Positions 17,215-26,327 of a DNA stretch of 64,000 nucleotides are shown in pieces. The notes beneath the pieces were generated by a model that worked only from the letters and a program-made list of their open reading frames with translations, was not told the origin of the DNA and ran no database searches. Within the stretch, counting starts at the first letter, position 1; each line of letters begins with the position of its first letter. A program made the position numbers and the translations under genes. This DNA comes from Porticoccus sp. (GTDB lineage Bacteria; Pseudomonadota; Gammaproteobacteria; Pseudomonadales; Porticoccaceae): contig NVUM01000014.1 in the NCBI GenBank assembly GCA_002733125.1, positions 1 through 64,000 on the forward strand. Reading direction: 5' to 3'.

Positions 17215-18249
17215 ATGGCTGTGAGTATGTATCAGCATGGCGCCAATGCCCGCAAGCAAAGCCTGCTGATTACCTCCTTGTTCATTTTTTCAGTACTGCT
17301 GATCGCCGTGCTGATTGCCTCATTGGCCTCGGTGCGTTTAACCCCGGAAACAGTAAATCAGGCCAGCCAGATCATTGTCGACTGGCGGCTGTTTGTTTAT
17401 GTCGCTTTGGCAGTGGCCGGCGTGATTGTTTTAACATCACTTTGGAAAATGGTCAGTATGGGCGGAGACGGTGCCAAAGTAGCCCGTTCTTTGGGCGCTA
17501 CCGATGTCAGTGATGAGACTGGCGACCCGCTTATTACCCGGTACAAACACATTGTTGAGGAAGTATCCCTCGGTGCCAGCATGCAAGCACCCCGCATTTT
17601 TGTGCTCGAAAACGAACCGGGGATCAATGCCTTTGCCGCCGGCGGCTCACCCGACAAAGCGGCTATTGCCGTTACGCGCGGTGCTTTAAAGCTGTTAAGC
17701 CGCAGTGAGCTGGCGGCTGTTGTCGCCCATGAGTTTGCACATATTCGCAACCTGGATATGCGTTTGAATGTCCGGGTTATCGGCCTGATTCATGGCTTAA
17801 TGGTCCTCTATGTTGTGGGTCGTATCCTGATGCATTCCGGCGGTCGCAGCAGAAAAGGTGGGGCGCAAATAGCGTTAATAGGCATTGCCATTATCCTGTT
17901 AGGGTTGTTGGGGGCTTTTATGGGAAAAATCATGCAGGCAGCCATTTCACGACAACGTGAATATTTGGCTGATGCGGATTCCGCGCGCTATACCGGTGAT
18001 CCCGACTCCCTGGCCGGTGCCCTGAAAAAAATCGGCGGACTCCAGCATAGTGGCATGAAAGAAGCTGTCCATGATGAACTGGAAGAGGCCAGGCATATGA
18101 TGTTTGCCGAGCTCTCCGTCAAAATGTCCGGTCTGATGTCGACACATCCGCCGTTGGTCAAACGTATACAAGCTTTGGATCCCAGCTTTGATCCGGACAA
18201 CAATGGCTGGCCTTCAATGGAAAACGCCGAGGTACCAAAAGAGGTGTAG
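17215..18249 (+). CDS. M48 family membrane metalloprotease (HtpX-like)
   Basis: A 344-residue zinc protease. Two membrane segments lie near the N-terminus (about 18-45 and 58-85) and one or two more in the middle (about 185-235). The active site is HEFAH in AAVVAHEFAHIRNLD (about 172-180), and the third ligand Glu should be in REYLADADSARY (about 245). It degrades misfolded membrane proteins in related systems (family knowledge). Co-transcribed with lemA, from whose stop it is separated by 2 bp. Confidence 0.92.
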   Translation: MAVSMYQHGANARKQSLLITSLFIFSVLLIAVLIASLASVRLTPETVNQASQIIVDWRLFVYVALAVAGVIVLTSLWKMVSMGGDGAKVARSLGATDVSDETGDPLITRYKHIVEEVSLGASMQAPRIFVLENEPGINAFAAGGSPDKAAIAVTRGALKLLSRSELAAVVAHEFAHIRNLDMRLNVRVIGLIHGLMVLYVVGRILMHSGGRSRKGGAQIALIGIAIILLGLLGAFMGKIMQAAISRQREYLADADSARYTGDPDSLAGALKKIGGLQHSGMKEAVHDELEEARHMMFAELSVKMSGLMSTHPPLVKRIQALDPSFDPDNNGWPSMENAEVPKEV

Positions 18250-18425
18250 TCAATTGAAAGCGTGTGAAAATACGTGGCAAAAAGTGGGCTCAGGTACAAA
18301 TTTTATAGCATGTGCCGCAAAGGTAATTGTTGGGATAATGCAATGCACCAATGAAATCGTTCTTTTGGACTTACCCTGAATAGCTAGACCTTCTTAGACT
18401 ACGTTTGTATTTGCCCGAACTTCCA

Positions 18426-19694
18426 CTACACCTCAACTCGGTTTCTGCCAAGCTCTTTTGCCCGATAGAGTGCTTCATCGACCCGTTGGGTCAATGATTT
18501 GGCATTCTCATGGGGGGCAAGCTCTACCACCCCGAAACTGGCAGTGGTACTGCCGAGCTTGTCGAAGGGATGGACAGCGATCGTCCGTCGTAACTTTTCG
18601 GCGACGTCCCTTGCCGTGTCCAGCCCGGTTTGCGGCAGTAATACCATAAACTCCTCGCCACCCCAGCGCCCATGGATATCGATGCCGCGGATGTTGTCAT
18701 TGACCAGGCTGGTAACTGTTTTCAATACCGTGTCACCAGTATTGTGGCCGAAGCGATCGTTGACCTGCTTGAAGTGATCCAGATCGTACATGAGCAGTGA
18801 AAGCGGGGCATGGTAGCGCTTGGCACGTTCTATTTCGTGTTTCAACAGGCGGTCAAATTCCTGCCGGTTATTAATGCCGGTGAGGCCGTCCGTAATGGCC
18901 ATAATGCGCACCTGTTCCTCAGCCTGGATGCGTTGGGTAATATCCAGAAGTATTCCAGTCCAGATAATAGAGCCGTCCGCTTCCTTCTCCGGTGTGGAGC
19001 GGCACTCGATCCAGCGAATGGAGCCATCATTATGTCGGATGCGGAACTCTGCATGGAAATGCGACAGGTTTTGTGCGGATGTCTGGGCTTTACTCTCGAT
19101 ATCAGCGGTGTCCTCAGGAAGAATGCGGGACATGATGCTGTCCACGGCTGTACCGGATAATTCCTCCTGCGCCAGACCGCCCAGCTCAGCGAAACCCTCA
19201 CTGAAATAGGGGAAGCTGCGTGTGCCATCCGGGGCGATACGGTATTGGTACAGTGCGCCGGGTACCTGGCTGGCGATGCGCTCAAGCAATTCTTTGTTCT
19301 GCCGAAGCCGTTCCTCGGTGTATTTGCGTTCCGTGGTGTCCCTGACAATACAGAAAATCAGGTTCTCGTCCTTATAGGTGGCGCCATTGGTGCTGACCTC
19401 TGCATCGGTAATAGTGCCGTCCTTGCGGCGGTGCCGGGTATCAAAATGCGCACTAGAATTGTCGGCGGCCAGCAGCATGTCCTTTAGTTTCTGCTTGCTG
19501 AAATGGATATCCCAGTCCCACACGTGAAGGCGGCTTAACTCTTCGAGAGAATAGCCGAGCATGTCGGCATAACGCTGGTTGGCCCGGTACACACTGCCAT
19601 CTCGCCTGAGTACCACCATGGCGTCTCCGGATTGTTCGAACAGAACGGTCCAGAGTATAGTTTCTATCGTTTCGTCGTCTATCAGTGGTTTCAA
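18426..19694 (-). CDS. PAS-PAS-GGDEF diguanylate cyclase
   Basis: A 422-residue cytoplasmic protein. PAS 1 spans about 15-130 (MVVLRRDGSVYRANQRYADM, then RHRRKDGTITDAEV), PAS 2 about 135-260 (FRIRHNDGSIRWIECRS), and the GGDEF domain 265-422 has a GGEEF active site in HGRWGGEEFMVLLPQ. RGID five residues ahead of GGEEF is a complete inhibitory RxxD I-site, so product feedback is expected. It makes c-di-GMP, opposing the EAL protein at 14328. It is convergent with the M48 protease gene. Confidence 0.93.
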   Translation of the reverse strand: MKPLIDDETIETILWTVLFEQSGDAMVVLRRDGSVYRANQRYADMLGYSLEELSRLHVWDWDIHFSKQKLKDMLLAADNSSAHFDTRHRRKDGTITDAEVSTNGATYKDENLIFCIVRDTTERKYTEERLRQNKELLERIASQVPGALYQYRIAPDGTRSFPYFSEGFAELGGLAQEELSGTAVDSIMSRILPEDTADIESKAQTSAQNLSHFHAEFRIRHNDGSIRWIECRSTPEKEADGSIIWTGILLDITQRIQAEEQVRIMAITDGLTGINNRQEFDRLLKHEIERAKRYHAPLSLLMYDLDHFKQVNDRFGHNTGDTVLKTVTSLVNDNIRGIDIHGRWGGEEFMVLLPQTGLDTARDVAEKLRRTIAVHPFDKLGSTTASFGVVELAPHENAKSLTQRVDEALYRAKELGRNRVEV

Positions 19695-19945
19695 GCTCAG
19701 GTCCTGTTTGTCCAGAATTTAAACCTGCATAAGTCTGTTAGTAGCCTTTAATAATATCACCGACAACCTCCTGTGACGAAAATTAGGAACGAGTGAAGGC
19801 AGCCAAAATGGATAACGGATACCAATTGCATGTGAGCTGGTGACCAGTGGCTCTACCCACTCTATCCACGTTGGGACGCGCACAGAACTCACTCTCAAAA
19901 TACTTTACTCTTAAATAAGTCGGAAATGGATGGTCAGGTTTACCC
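19695..19945. other. Gene-free stretch upstream of the diguanylate cyclase
   Basis: About 250 bp between the cyclase start and the 19946 hairpin. There is no open frame with a credible start or domain. It must contain the cyclase promoter (reading left), but no box could be assigned with confidence. Confidence 0.35.
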
Positions 19946-19986
19946 AGGCATGTAACCGTCATGCACAGCATGACGGTTACATGCCT
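19946..19986. repeat. Perfect 19-bp inverted repeat with 3-nt loop
   Basis: Arms 19946-19964 (AGGCATGTAACCGTCATGC) and 19968-19986 are exact reverse complements around ACA. No T run follows. GTTAGGC lies 4 bp beyond the right arm. It sits just before the DUF305 fossil. It may be the remaining end of a small repeat element or a strong transcription-blocking hairpin. Confidence 0.8.
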
Positions 19987-20060
19987 ATACGTTAGGCGTC
20001 ACAGGAGAATGCAAGGAAGTAGAGTACTATGCATTATGCATCCTTAACAGAAATTTCATC

Positions 20061-20417
20061 TTGATGATTGCTGCGTCTGCAACACTGATGTTTTGCTTGA
20101 TGTATATGAACAGCTATCAGCTGAGTCACGCGTGGTTTAGCCAGACTCGCATGTTCATGACCTTCATCATGGCGGTCACCATGGCGTTAGTCATGCTCTT
20201 CTTCATACGTCATATGTACAAAAACAAGTACGCCAATATATCCATTGTTATTGGGAGCATTGCACTTATGGGCTCGGGCTTATGATTGGTTCGAGGCCAG
20301 ATAACTGTAGGCGATGTCGCCTAGATGGCGGCGATGATTCCGCACCACTCGATAGCAGTACTCACCAGTGAGCGTGCCAATATTACTGGCCCTCGGGCCA
20401 GGAAGCTTGCCGACTGA
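20061..20417 (+). pseudogene. DUF305 family protein gene with in-frame stops
   Basis: One continuous frame reads MIAASATLMFCLMYMNSYQL, two membrane segments, then SIVIGSIALMGSGL-stop-LVRGQITVGDVA-stop-MAAMIPHHSIAVLTSERA, then RKLAD-stop. The family sequence continues straight through: relatives have Trp where TGA (20283-20285) stands and an aromatic residue where TAG (20322-20324) stands. The MIPHHS motif is the DUF305 hallmark, found in metal-resistance loci. No frameshift is needed, only nonsense mutations, and the gene is cut off after LAD. There is no good ATG with a ribosome site. It is a dead gene, probably of the same metal-resistance origin as the merA remnant. Confidence 0.75.
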
Positions 20418-20488
20418 AACTGTAGGGTGCGCTAAGTCTGTTACTCTGACATCACTGTAAACACAATCTACTTACTTAGGTTAATAAC

Positions 20489-20641
20489 ATGACTATTGCA
20501 CTGACACCTCTTATCTCTCTGATTGCTGGCATTCTCATCCTGATTATGCCGAAATTACTCAACTATATTGTGGCAGGTTATCTGATCCTGGTCGGGGCTG
20601 TAGGGTTGTTTGGCTCGGCGGGTATCAACCTGAGCCTGTAG
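20489..20641 (+). CDS. DUF3096 family small membrane protein
   Basis: A 50-residue protein, MTIALTPLISLIAGILILIM, then PKLLNYIVAGYLILVGAVGL and a short tail. It has two hydrophobic helices joined by PKLLN, which is the layout of DUF3096 proteins. Function is unknown. The ATG lacks a strong Shine-Dalgarno sequence (TTAGGTTAATAAC). It stands between the DUF305 fossil and the zinc metallopeptidase. Confidence 0.75.
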   Translation: MTIALTPLISLIAGILILIMPKLLNYIVAGYLILVGAVGLFGSAGINLSL

Positions 20642-20840
20642 GCGCGTTATGGCTATTCCATTGGAATAACTGGGGATCAGGTTCAACTTCTTCAGACTGC
20701 TTCAAGTTGAGATCCCTGGCGTGGCTTTTATAGGAACGATGAGATGATCCCGGTTTCCTGTACCTACTTGTGGTCAAGCGGGTTCATGGCCCACCATGGC
20801 TACTTACATCGGTCACTTACATCTCTTTTGGAGCTTGCTA

Positions 20841-21806
20841 ATGCGTGTCTTTGCCAATCCAGTTGGTGCCGGCTCTCTCTGGTTCGACAACCTTGCCACG
20901 GCCGATGGAACCCCCGTCGCCTATGATCCCCAGGCGCGGGCTTTCCTGCCGATGCCCCCATTTTGTGCCAACCGGGACAGAATCGACTGCAATTGGATAG
21001 CACCGGAAGAAGGAGCCTTCTGTCGGTCCTGTGCCATGACGGCATTGGCACCTGATCCTTCGATCCCTAATGCCATCCCCAACTGGGCGCAGACCGAGGC
21101 GGCCAAGCGGTGGGCGCTGGATAATCTGGGGCGCTGGCATTGGTTTCGTCCCGAGGATCCGGGGGCGCCACCTGTATTTCACATGCTCGCTGAAGGCCCG
21201 ACCCCTGTTCTGATGGGGCACGTTGAAGGCGTGGTGACCATCAGTGTGGCAGAGGTGGACCCTGTGCTGGTCGCCACCCGTCGTGAAGCCCTGGAGGAGC
21301 CTTATCGCACCATGATAGGCCACATGCGCCACGAGATTGCCCACATGCTCTGGTGGCGGCTGAGTCTTCGTGAGGATTTTCTCGATGCATTCCGGGATAT
21401 GTTCGGTGATGAGCGGGTGGACTATGTCGGAGCGCTTCAATACCACTACGAGAATGGCCCGCCACCAAACTGGAGACAGCACTACCTGACCAGTTACGCC
21501 TCCACGCACCCCCATGAAGATTGGGCAGAAACGGTGGCGCACCTGCTGCACCTGACGGACATTGCCGATAGCTTCGTGGCCACCGGCCTGTCATCACCGC
21601 AGATACCTCACGCTGGATGGGATCCGTATTCGGAGCCCGATGCCGAGCGGCTGATCCAGATCGCGGCAGCGCTTACCGTAGGTGTCAATCATGTCAATCG
21701 TTCCATGGGCCTATCAGATCTTTATCCGTTCGTGTTGTCAGACCACGCCCGTTACAAGCTGGCATTCGTTCATAACTGGTTGCGACGGGGTGCCCAGGGC
21801 CTTTGA
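20841..21806 (+). CDS. Putative zinc-binding metallopeptidase (COG4307-like)
   Basis: A 321-residue soluble protein. The start at ATG 20841 is chosen because GGAG lies 8 bp upstream and family members begin about here. The N-terminal zinc-ribbon-like region keeps a later Cys set (CANRDRIDCNW, then FCRSC), but the first CxxC expected near residue 5 reads ANPVGAG, so one half of the usual zinc site is missing. The peptidase core has HEIAH in GHMRHEIAHMLWWRL (about 165-170) and a later HEDWAETVAHLLH. Its substrate is unknown; such proteins are widespread in proteobacteria. Confidence 0.8.
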   Translation: MRVFANPVGAGSLWFDNLATADGTPVAYDPQARAFLPMPPFCANRDRIDCNWIAPEEGAFCRSCAMTALAPDPSIPNAIPNWAQTEAAKRWALDNLGRWHWFRPEDPGAPPVFHMLAEGPTPVLMGHVEGVVTISVAEVDPVLVATRREALEEPYRTMIGHMRHEIAHMLWWRLSLREDFLDAFRDMFGDERVDYVGALQYHYENGPPPNWRQHYLTSYASTHPHEDWAETVAHLLHLTDIADSFVATGLSSPQIPHAGWDPYSEPDAERLIQIAAALTVGVNHVNRSMGLSDLYPFVLSDHARYKLAFVHNWLRRGAQGL

Positions 21807-21909
21807 CCACCGTGAGCGAGGCTGACCTATGTAGTCTCCACAGTAAAGTTGTCGCAGCACCCGGTTTCACCAACCTGCCTGGTGTGCGCTTGTTCAAAGG
21901 TCGCCAGTA

Positions 21910-23184
21910 TTAACCCACGGACTTTTCGAGTGCCTGATTGATGTCTGCCATCAGGTCGTCAACGTGTTCGATACCAATTGACAGGCGAACCATGTCGGCG
22001 CTCACACCGGCTGCTTTCAGTTCGTCGTTATTTAACTGGCGGTGGGTGGTCGATGCGGGTATGGCGGCGCAGCTTTTTGCATCACCGATGTTAACCAATC
22101 GCAATATCAGCGCCAGGGCATCGTAGAACCGGGCCCCGGCTTCGCGGCCACCCTCAATGCCAAAGCTGAGGATTCCCGAGGCTCTGCCGTTCATGTACTT
22201 TTGTGCCAGCGCATGGTCTTTGTGGTTAGGCAAACCCGCATAATTGACCCAGCTGACTCGAGGGTGCTGCTGCAAGTATTCGGCTATTTTCTGGGTGTTT
22301 TCACACACGCGCTCGATCCGCAGTGCGAGAGTTTCCAGCCCCTGCAGCAGGTTCCAGGCGGCCTGAGCTGACAGAACCGCACCCATATTCCGAAGGGGTA
22401 CAACCCGGGCCCGGGTAATGAAGGCGGCTTCCCCCACATCGCGGGTGTAGCTGACACCGTGGTAAGACACATCCGGCTCGTTCAGAAGCGAAAAGCGCTT
22501 AGGCTGGTCAGCCCAGGGAAATGTGCCAGAATCAACGATTACGCCACCCATCGTGGTGCCGTGCCCACCTATGTATTTGGTGGCTGAGTGCACGACAATG
22601 TCGGCACCCTGATCAATCGGTCGCCACAGGAAGGGGGTGGCTACAGTGTTATCGACAACCAGTGGAATACCCGCAGCGTGAGCGATGTCAGCCAGACGTT
22701 TGATATCCACAACGCTGCCCGACGGATTGCCAATCGATTCGCAGTAAAGCACCTTGGTGCGGTCATCGATCAAGGCTTCAATACCGACAAAATCGTCCTT
22801 GTCGGCAAAACGGGTTTCAATGCCATGGCGGGGCAAGGTGTGGGCGAGCAGGTTGTAGGTGCCGCCGTATAATTCGCTGATCGAGACAAGGTTGTCGCCT
22901 GCTTCTGCGATTGTCTGAATGGCGTAGGTGATGGCCGCCATGCCGGAGGCGACCGCCAGAGCTCCGATGCCACCCTCGAGCGCTGCGACCCTCTGTTCGA
23001 GGACGGCGCAGGTCGGGTTCATCATGCGTGAGTAGATGTTGCCGGCGACTTTCAGGTCAAACAGATCCGCACCGTGTTGGGCATTGTCGAAAGAGAAAGA
23101 AGTTGTTTGATGAATGGGTACGGCAACCGCGTGCTGGTTGTCGGCCTCGTAGCCGTGGTGCAAGGCAATGGTTTCGGGTTTCAT
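21910..23184 (-). CDS. metY: O-acetylhomoserine sulfhydrylase (aminocarboxypropyltransferase)
   Basis: A 424-residue PLP enzyme of the Cys/Met metabolism family, converting O-acetyl-L-homoserine and sulfide to homocysteine. Visible features are [34 protein letters not shown], the PLP-lysine motif [14 protein letters not shown] (about 205-218) and the C-terminal [15 protein letters not shown]. The start at 23184 is preferred over an upstream in-frame ATG at 23241 because AAGGA stands 8 bp before it and homologues begin MKxET. It is monocistronic. Confidence 0.93.
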   Translation of the reverse strand: MKPETIALHHGYEADNQHAVAVPIHQTTSFSFDNAQHGADLFDLKVAGNIYSRMMNPTCAVLEQRVAALEGGIGALAVASGMAAITYAIQTIAEAGDNLVSISELYGGTYNLLAHTLPRHGIETRFADKDDFVGIEALIDDRTKVLYCESIGNPSGSVVDIKRLADIAHAAGIPLVVDNTVATPFLWRPIDQGADIVVHSATKYIGGHGTTMGGVIVDSGTFPWADQPKRFSLLNEPDVSYHGVSYTRDVGEAAFITRARVVPLRNMGAVLSAQAAWNLLQGLETLALRIERVCENTQKIAEYLQQHPRVSWVNYAGLPNHKDHALAQKYMNGRASGILSFGIEGGREAGARFYDALALILRLVNIGDAKSCAAIPASTTHRQLNNDELKAAGVSADMVRLSIGIEHVDDLMADINQALEKSVG

Positions 23185-23364
23185 GGATGAGTCCTTTTTC
23201 GTCGGATGAATGCATGTTACCTCGGACAGGCAGGATGACAAGCGAACACAGGGAGCAATAAACGTGATCGTTCATTATTGTAGTGCCAGGGTTCGTGAGT
23301 GGTGTAGTCTGGAATCTGCCGGATAGAGACTGTGTCAGACAGCCACAGTCGTTAGGGGCCGCGA

Positions 23365-24384
23365 ATGTTTTCATCCTTGATTCCCAGCTTGATTGTTTTT
23401 GGCATCGCCGCCCTGGCTATCGTCAGCGCGGGCAGTCAGCTGGCACGGTTGGCAGATGAGCTGGCTGATCGCACAGGCATGGGCGAGGCGCTGTTTGGAG
23501 TTCTGTTGCTGGCGGGTGTGACTTCGCTGCCGGACTTTGCGGCAACGTTAAGCGCCGCGATGGATGCCCGCCCCGACCTGGCCATGAGCAACGTCATGGG
23601 TAGCATGGCGGTGAATCTGGCGTTTCTGGGTATCGCGGATATCGTCTATCGCAGAGCCAACCTGGAGCATGCAGCCGCTTCCTCCGTTAACCTGATGCTG
23701 GCCGGGTTGCTGGTCATGTTGCTTACTCTCCCGCTACTCGCCATCGCTGCGCCGTCCATAGTCCACTGGGGAGTGCACCCGGTGACGCCGGTGATCGTCG
23801 TTGCTTATCTATTCGGTCTCCACCTGGTTCTCCGGACGCAGGAAAGACCCATGTGGTTTCCACGTCTAACGCGCCAGACCGTGCCGGATAAGCCTGAACG
23901 GCGACATAACGGCCGCCTTGCGGTGGCGTGGCTTGGCTTTATTGCCTTGGCGGTGGTGACGGGCACCGCTGGTTGGGTATTGATGGAAGCGGCCAAGAGT
24001 ATTTCTGATCAGACCGGGCTTTCCGACACGGTGGTTGGCGGTCTGTTGACCGCTCTGGCGACGTCCACTCCCGAGTTGGTGACCACCATCGCGGCGATAC
24101 GTTACGGGGCGCTGACCCTGGCGGTAAGCAATATCTTTGGTACCAACTGTTTTAACATGCTCGTCGTTGCCGCAGCCGATCTGGTTTACCCCCACGGCTC
24201 CATTTACCACGATATGGCACCAGTTCAGATGACGTGGGGCTTGGTCAGTATCCTGATGACTGCCATCCTGCTATTGGGGCTGGTGCGACGGGAGACATAC
24301 GGTTTCGGCCGAATCGGATTTGAAAGTACGCTGATTCTGACTGTTTACTCTGTCGCGATTGGCATTGTTTTGGTGAGTGGCTGA
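23365..24384 (+). CDS. Sodium/calcium exchanger family (CaCA) membrane protein
   Basis: A 339-residue integral membrane protein with about 10 segments in two homologous halves. The alpha repeats are visible as GVTSLPDFAATLSAA (about 51-65) and ALATSTPELVTTIAAI (about 231-246), followed by SNVMGSMAVNLAF and SNIFGTNCFNM respectively. These line the cation path in the family. The first repeat has TSLPD instead of the common NSxPE, so the ion specificity is uncertain. Confidence 0.85.
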   Translation: MFSSLIPSLIVFGIAALAIVSAGSQLARLADELADRTGMGEALFGVLLLAGVTSLPDFAATLSAAMDARPDLAMSNVMGSMAVNLAFLGIADIVYRRANLEHAAASSVNLMLAGLLVMLLTLPLLAIAAPSIVHWGVHPVTPVIVVAYLFGLHLVLRTQERPMWFPRLTRQTVPDKPERRHNGRLAVAWLGFIALAVVTGTAGWVLMEAAKSISDQTGLSDTVVGGLLTALATSTPELVTTIAAIRYGALTLAVSNIFGTNCFNMLVVAAADLVYPHGSIYHDMAPVQMTWGLVSILMTAILLLGLVRRETYGFGRIGFESTLILTVYSVAIGIVLVSG

Positions 24385-24428
24385 GCTTACGTGGGGGTTT
24401 TCTATACTTCTACGGGAGGCATGAGAGC

Positions 24429-24971
24429 ATGGTTGTAACCATGAATAATTCCGATAAGTTCACGATCCGCAAGGCGATGCAGGCTGACGTGCCTGTGCTT
24501 GTCGACTTCCTTGCAAAACTGGCGCTGCATGTTGCAGGAGAACCGCCTCATACCCTTAAGAAGGCGGAGCGAAGTCGACTTATGGTGACTCTGCGCTCAT
24601 CGCTCTCAGATCCAAATAAGCGTCTCGTTGTGTCAGAAACGGACGATGGCAGGTTAGTGGGGATGGGTTATTTATATGTGTGGCGTAATCAGGGTATTTG
24701 GGAGCAGTCTGGAGACATTGAATTCAAGTCCGGGATTATTGATGATGTTTGGGTAGAACCCGATTTTCGCAAGCTTGGTGTTTTTAGTGCCATACTGGAA
24801 GAGTTGCTGGCATTCGCGGAAAGTCATGCCATTACTGAGCTGATTCTCGAATACGCCGCCTCCAACAAAGAGGCGGCAGCCACCTGGAAGAAGCTCGGGT
24901 TTAAGCCTACAGGGATCCGTGCTGCAGCCTTCGCGACAGATGTGCATGAAGCCCTGGCAAAACGGCGATGA
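24429..24971 (+). CDS. GNAT family N-acetyltransferase
   Basis: A 180-residue single-domain acetyltransferase. Motif A region VEPDFRKLGVFSAILEELLA carries the acetyl-CoA pyrophosphate loop (RxxGxx), and ASNKEAAATWKKLGFKPTGI is the typical motif B end. Substrate unknown. It lies 44 bp after the exchanger and 48 bp before the HDAC-like gene, so the three may be transcribed together. Confidence 0.85.
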   Translation: MVVTMNNSDKFTIRKAMQADVPVLVDFLAKLALHVAGEPPHTLKKAERSRLMVTLRSSLSDPNKRLVVSETDDGRLVGMGYLYVWRNQGIWEQSGDIEFKSGIIDDVWVEPDFRKLGVFSAILEELLAFAESHAITELILEYAASNKEAAATWKKLGFKPTGIRAAAFATDVHEALAKRR

Positions 24972-25019
24972 ATTCGTCACCGGTAAACAGGCGGTTTCGA
25001 ATAGTCAAAGGGGAGTTGA

Positions 25020-26120
25020 GTGATAGGTGATCGCAAGGTAAATGTCTTTTTTGACGAGGTAATGTTGGGTCATGACCCACAGGTCGATCTACCCTTTATT
25101 CCCAGTCGGGTAGAGAAACATGTCAGGACTATCTTGCGGGGACTGGATTTCAAGTGGAGCTATCCCGAACACCCCGGACGGCTGACTGCCATCAGGGCAT
25201 ATCTTGATGAAAACCCAATTCCGGGCATCCACCTCACGTCAGGTCCCACTGCCACCTACGAACAGTTAAGCCGCGTACACACGACTTCCTATCTGGACCA
25301 TATTTTTTCACTGGCAGGTGAAAGCGCCTGGCTGGACAGAGATACTACCGCCGTTTCACCCGGCAGTATCAAGGCCGCCACTGCAGCGGCCGGTAACGCC
25401 ATCGCCGCAGTGGAAAGCGTGATTAGCAAAGAATCACAAAGTGCCTTTGCTCTGGTGCGACCTCCGGGCCACCACGCCGAGCCGGTTCGAGCCAGGGGTT
25501 TCTGTTTGCTGAATAATGTTGCGGTGGCTGCGGCCCATGCCCAGGCCAAGCTAGGTTGTGAACGCATTCTGATCATTGACTGGGATGCGCATCACGGCAA
25601 TGGCACTCAGGATATATTCTGGGCGGATCCCGATGTGCTGTTCTTCGATACCCATTGCGCCGCACCTTTTTATCCCGGCTCCGGTCATCTCGATGAAGTG
25701 GGTGCCGGACTCGGCGAAGGTTACACGATCAATGTGCCGCTTCCAGAAACCACCGGTGATATCGCTGTCGAGAAAGCTTTCCGTGAAATATTGCTTCCTG
25801 CCGCTGAGCGGTTTGAACCCGACCTTGTTCTGGTCTCGGCCGGATTTGATCCGCACCATAACGATATGGCCATGAACCTGACCTATAACGGCTTCAAGGT
25901 CCTCACGCGCATCGTTCAGGATATCGCCGACCGGCACTGTGATGGCAGGCTTGTGTTTGTGCTGGAAGGCGGCTACAACCTTACATCGCTCTCTCGCGGC
26001 GTTCACGCAGTGCTAGAGGTGCTGGCGGGGGGTGATGCACCAGAAATTCTGGAGTGTGGTGTGAAGGAGGTGATGGAAGCGGCGGAATTCCATCGCACGG
26101 CGTTTGTCGACGATGATTAA
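25020..26120 (+). CDS. Histone deacetylase family protein (acetylpolyamine/acuC-like hydrolase)
   Basis: A 366-residue zinc amidohydrolase. Motifs in order are HPGRLTAI, ALVRPPGHHAEPVRARGFCL (His-His charge relay), IIDWDAHHGNGTQDIF (zinc Asp and His), FYPGSG, SAGFDPH and LEGGYNL. Bacterial members deacetylate polyamines or small acetylated substrates. The start is GTG 25020 with GGGGAG just upstream; a later start is possible because the first 25 residues are variable in the family. The GNAT next door offers the opposing acetylation, an association only. Confidence 0.9.
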   Translation: MIGDRKVNVFFDEVMLGHDPQVDLPFIPSRVEKHVRTILRGLDFKWSYPEHPGRLTAIRAYLDENPIPGIHLTSGPTATYEQLSRVHTTSYLDHIFSLAGESAWLDRDTTAVSPGSIKAATAAAGNAIAAVESVISKESQSAFALVRPPGHHAEPVRARGFCLLNNVAVAAAHAQAKLGCERILIIDWDAHHGNGTQDIFWADPDVLFFDTHCAAPFYPGSGHLDEVGAGLGEGYTINVPLPETTGDIAVEKAFREILLPAAERFEPDLVLVSAGFDPHHNDMAMNLTYNGFKVLTRIVQDIADRHCDGRLVFVLEGGYNLTSLSRGVHAVLEVLAGGDAPEILECGVKEVMEAAEFHRTAFVDDD

Positions 26121-26267
26121 AAACCGCGCCTGAATAAGTGAGTACAGGGACAGCTTCCCAGATTTAAATTTTCCAACACTTTCTGTTTCTTCAACTTAGA
26201 GCACTTTGAAAAAATTTGTGTCTAACCCCAGTTTATTCCATTCAGTTTATTAGGGTCAGTTAAAGAG

Positions 26268-26301
26268 AGCGGTCAGCCTGCCACCCGTGGCAGAGACCGC
26301 T
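26268..26301. terminator. Compound stem-loop between convergent genes
   Basis: Outer arms AGCGGTC (26268-26274) and GACCGCT (26295-26301) enclose an inner TGCCAC-CCG-TGGCA hairpin. It lies between the 3' ends of the HDAC-like gene and hmp and probably stops transcription from both. The T tract is weak (TTCTTGAT). Confidence 0.55.
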
Positions 26302-26327
26302 TCTTGATATCACCTGAGTTGCGTTAT

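Noticed and set aside
19987-19997. GTTAGGC as a full integron attC site
   Set aside because: It fits the R' core, but no matching RYYYAAC box with L-box pairing is found within 150 bp upstream; only the unrelated perfect hairpin is present.
26140-26165. GGGACAGCTTCCC-like sequence as an insertion-sequence end
   Set aside because: No partner end, target duplication or transposase gene is nearby.
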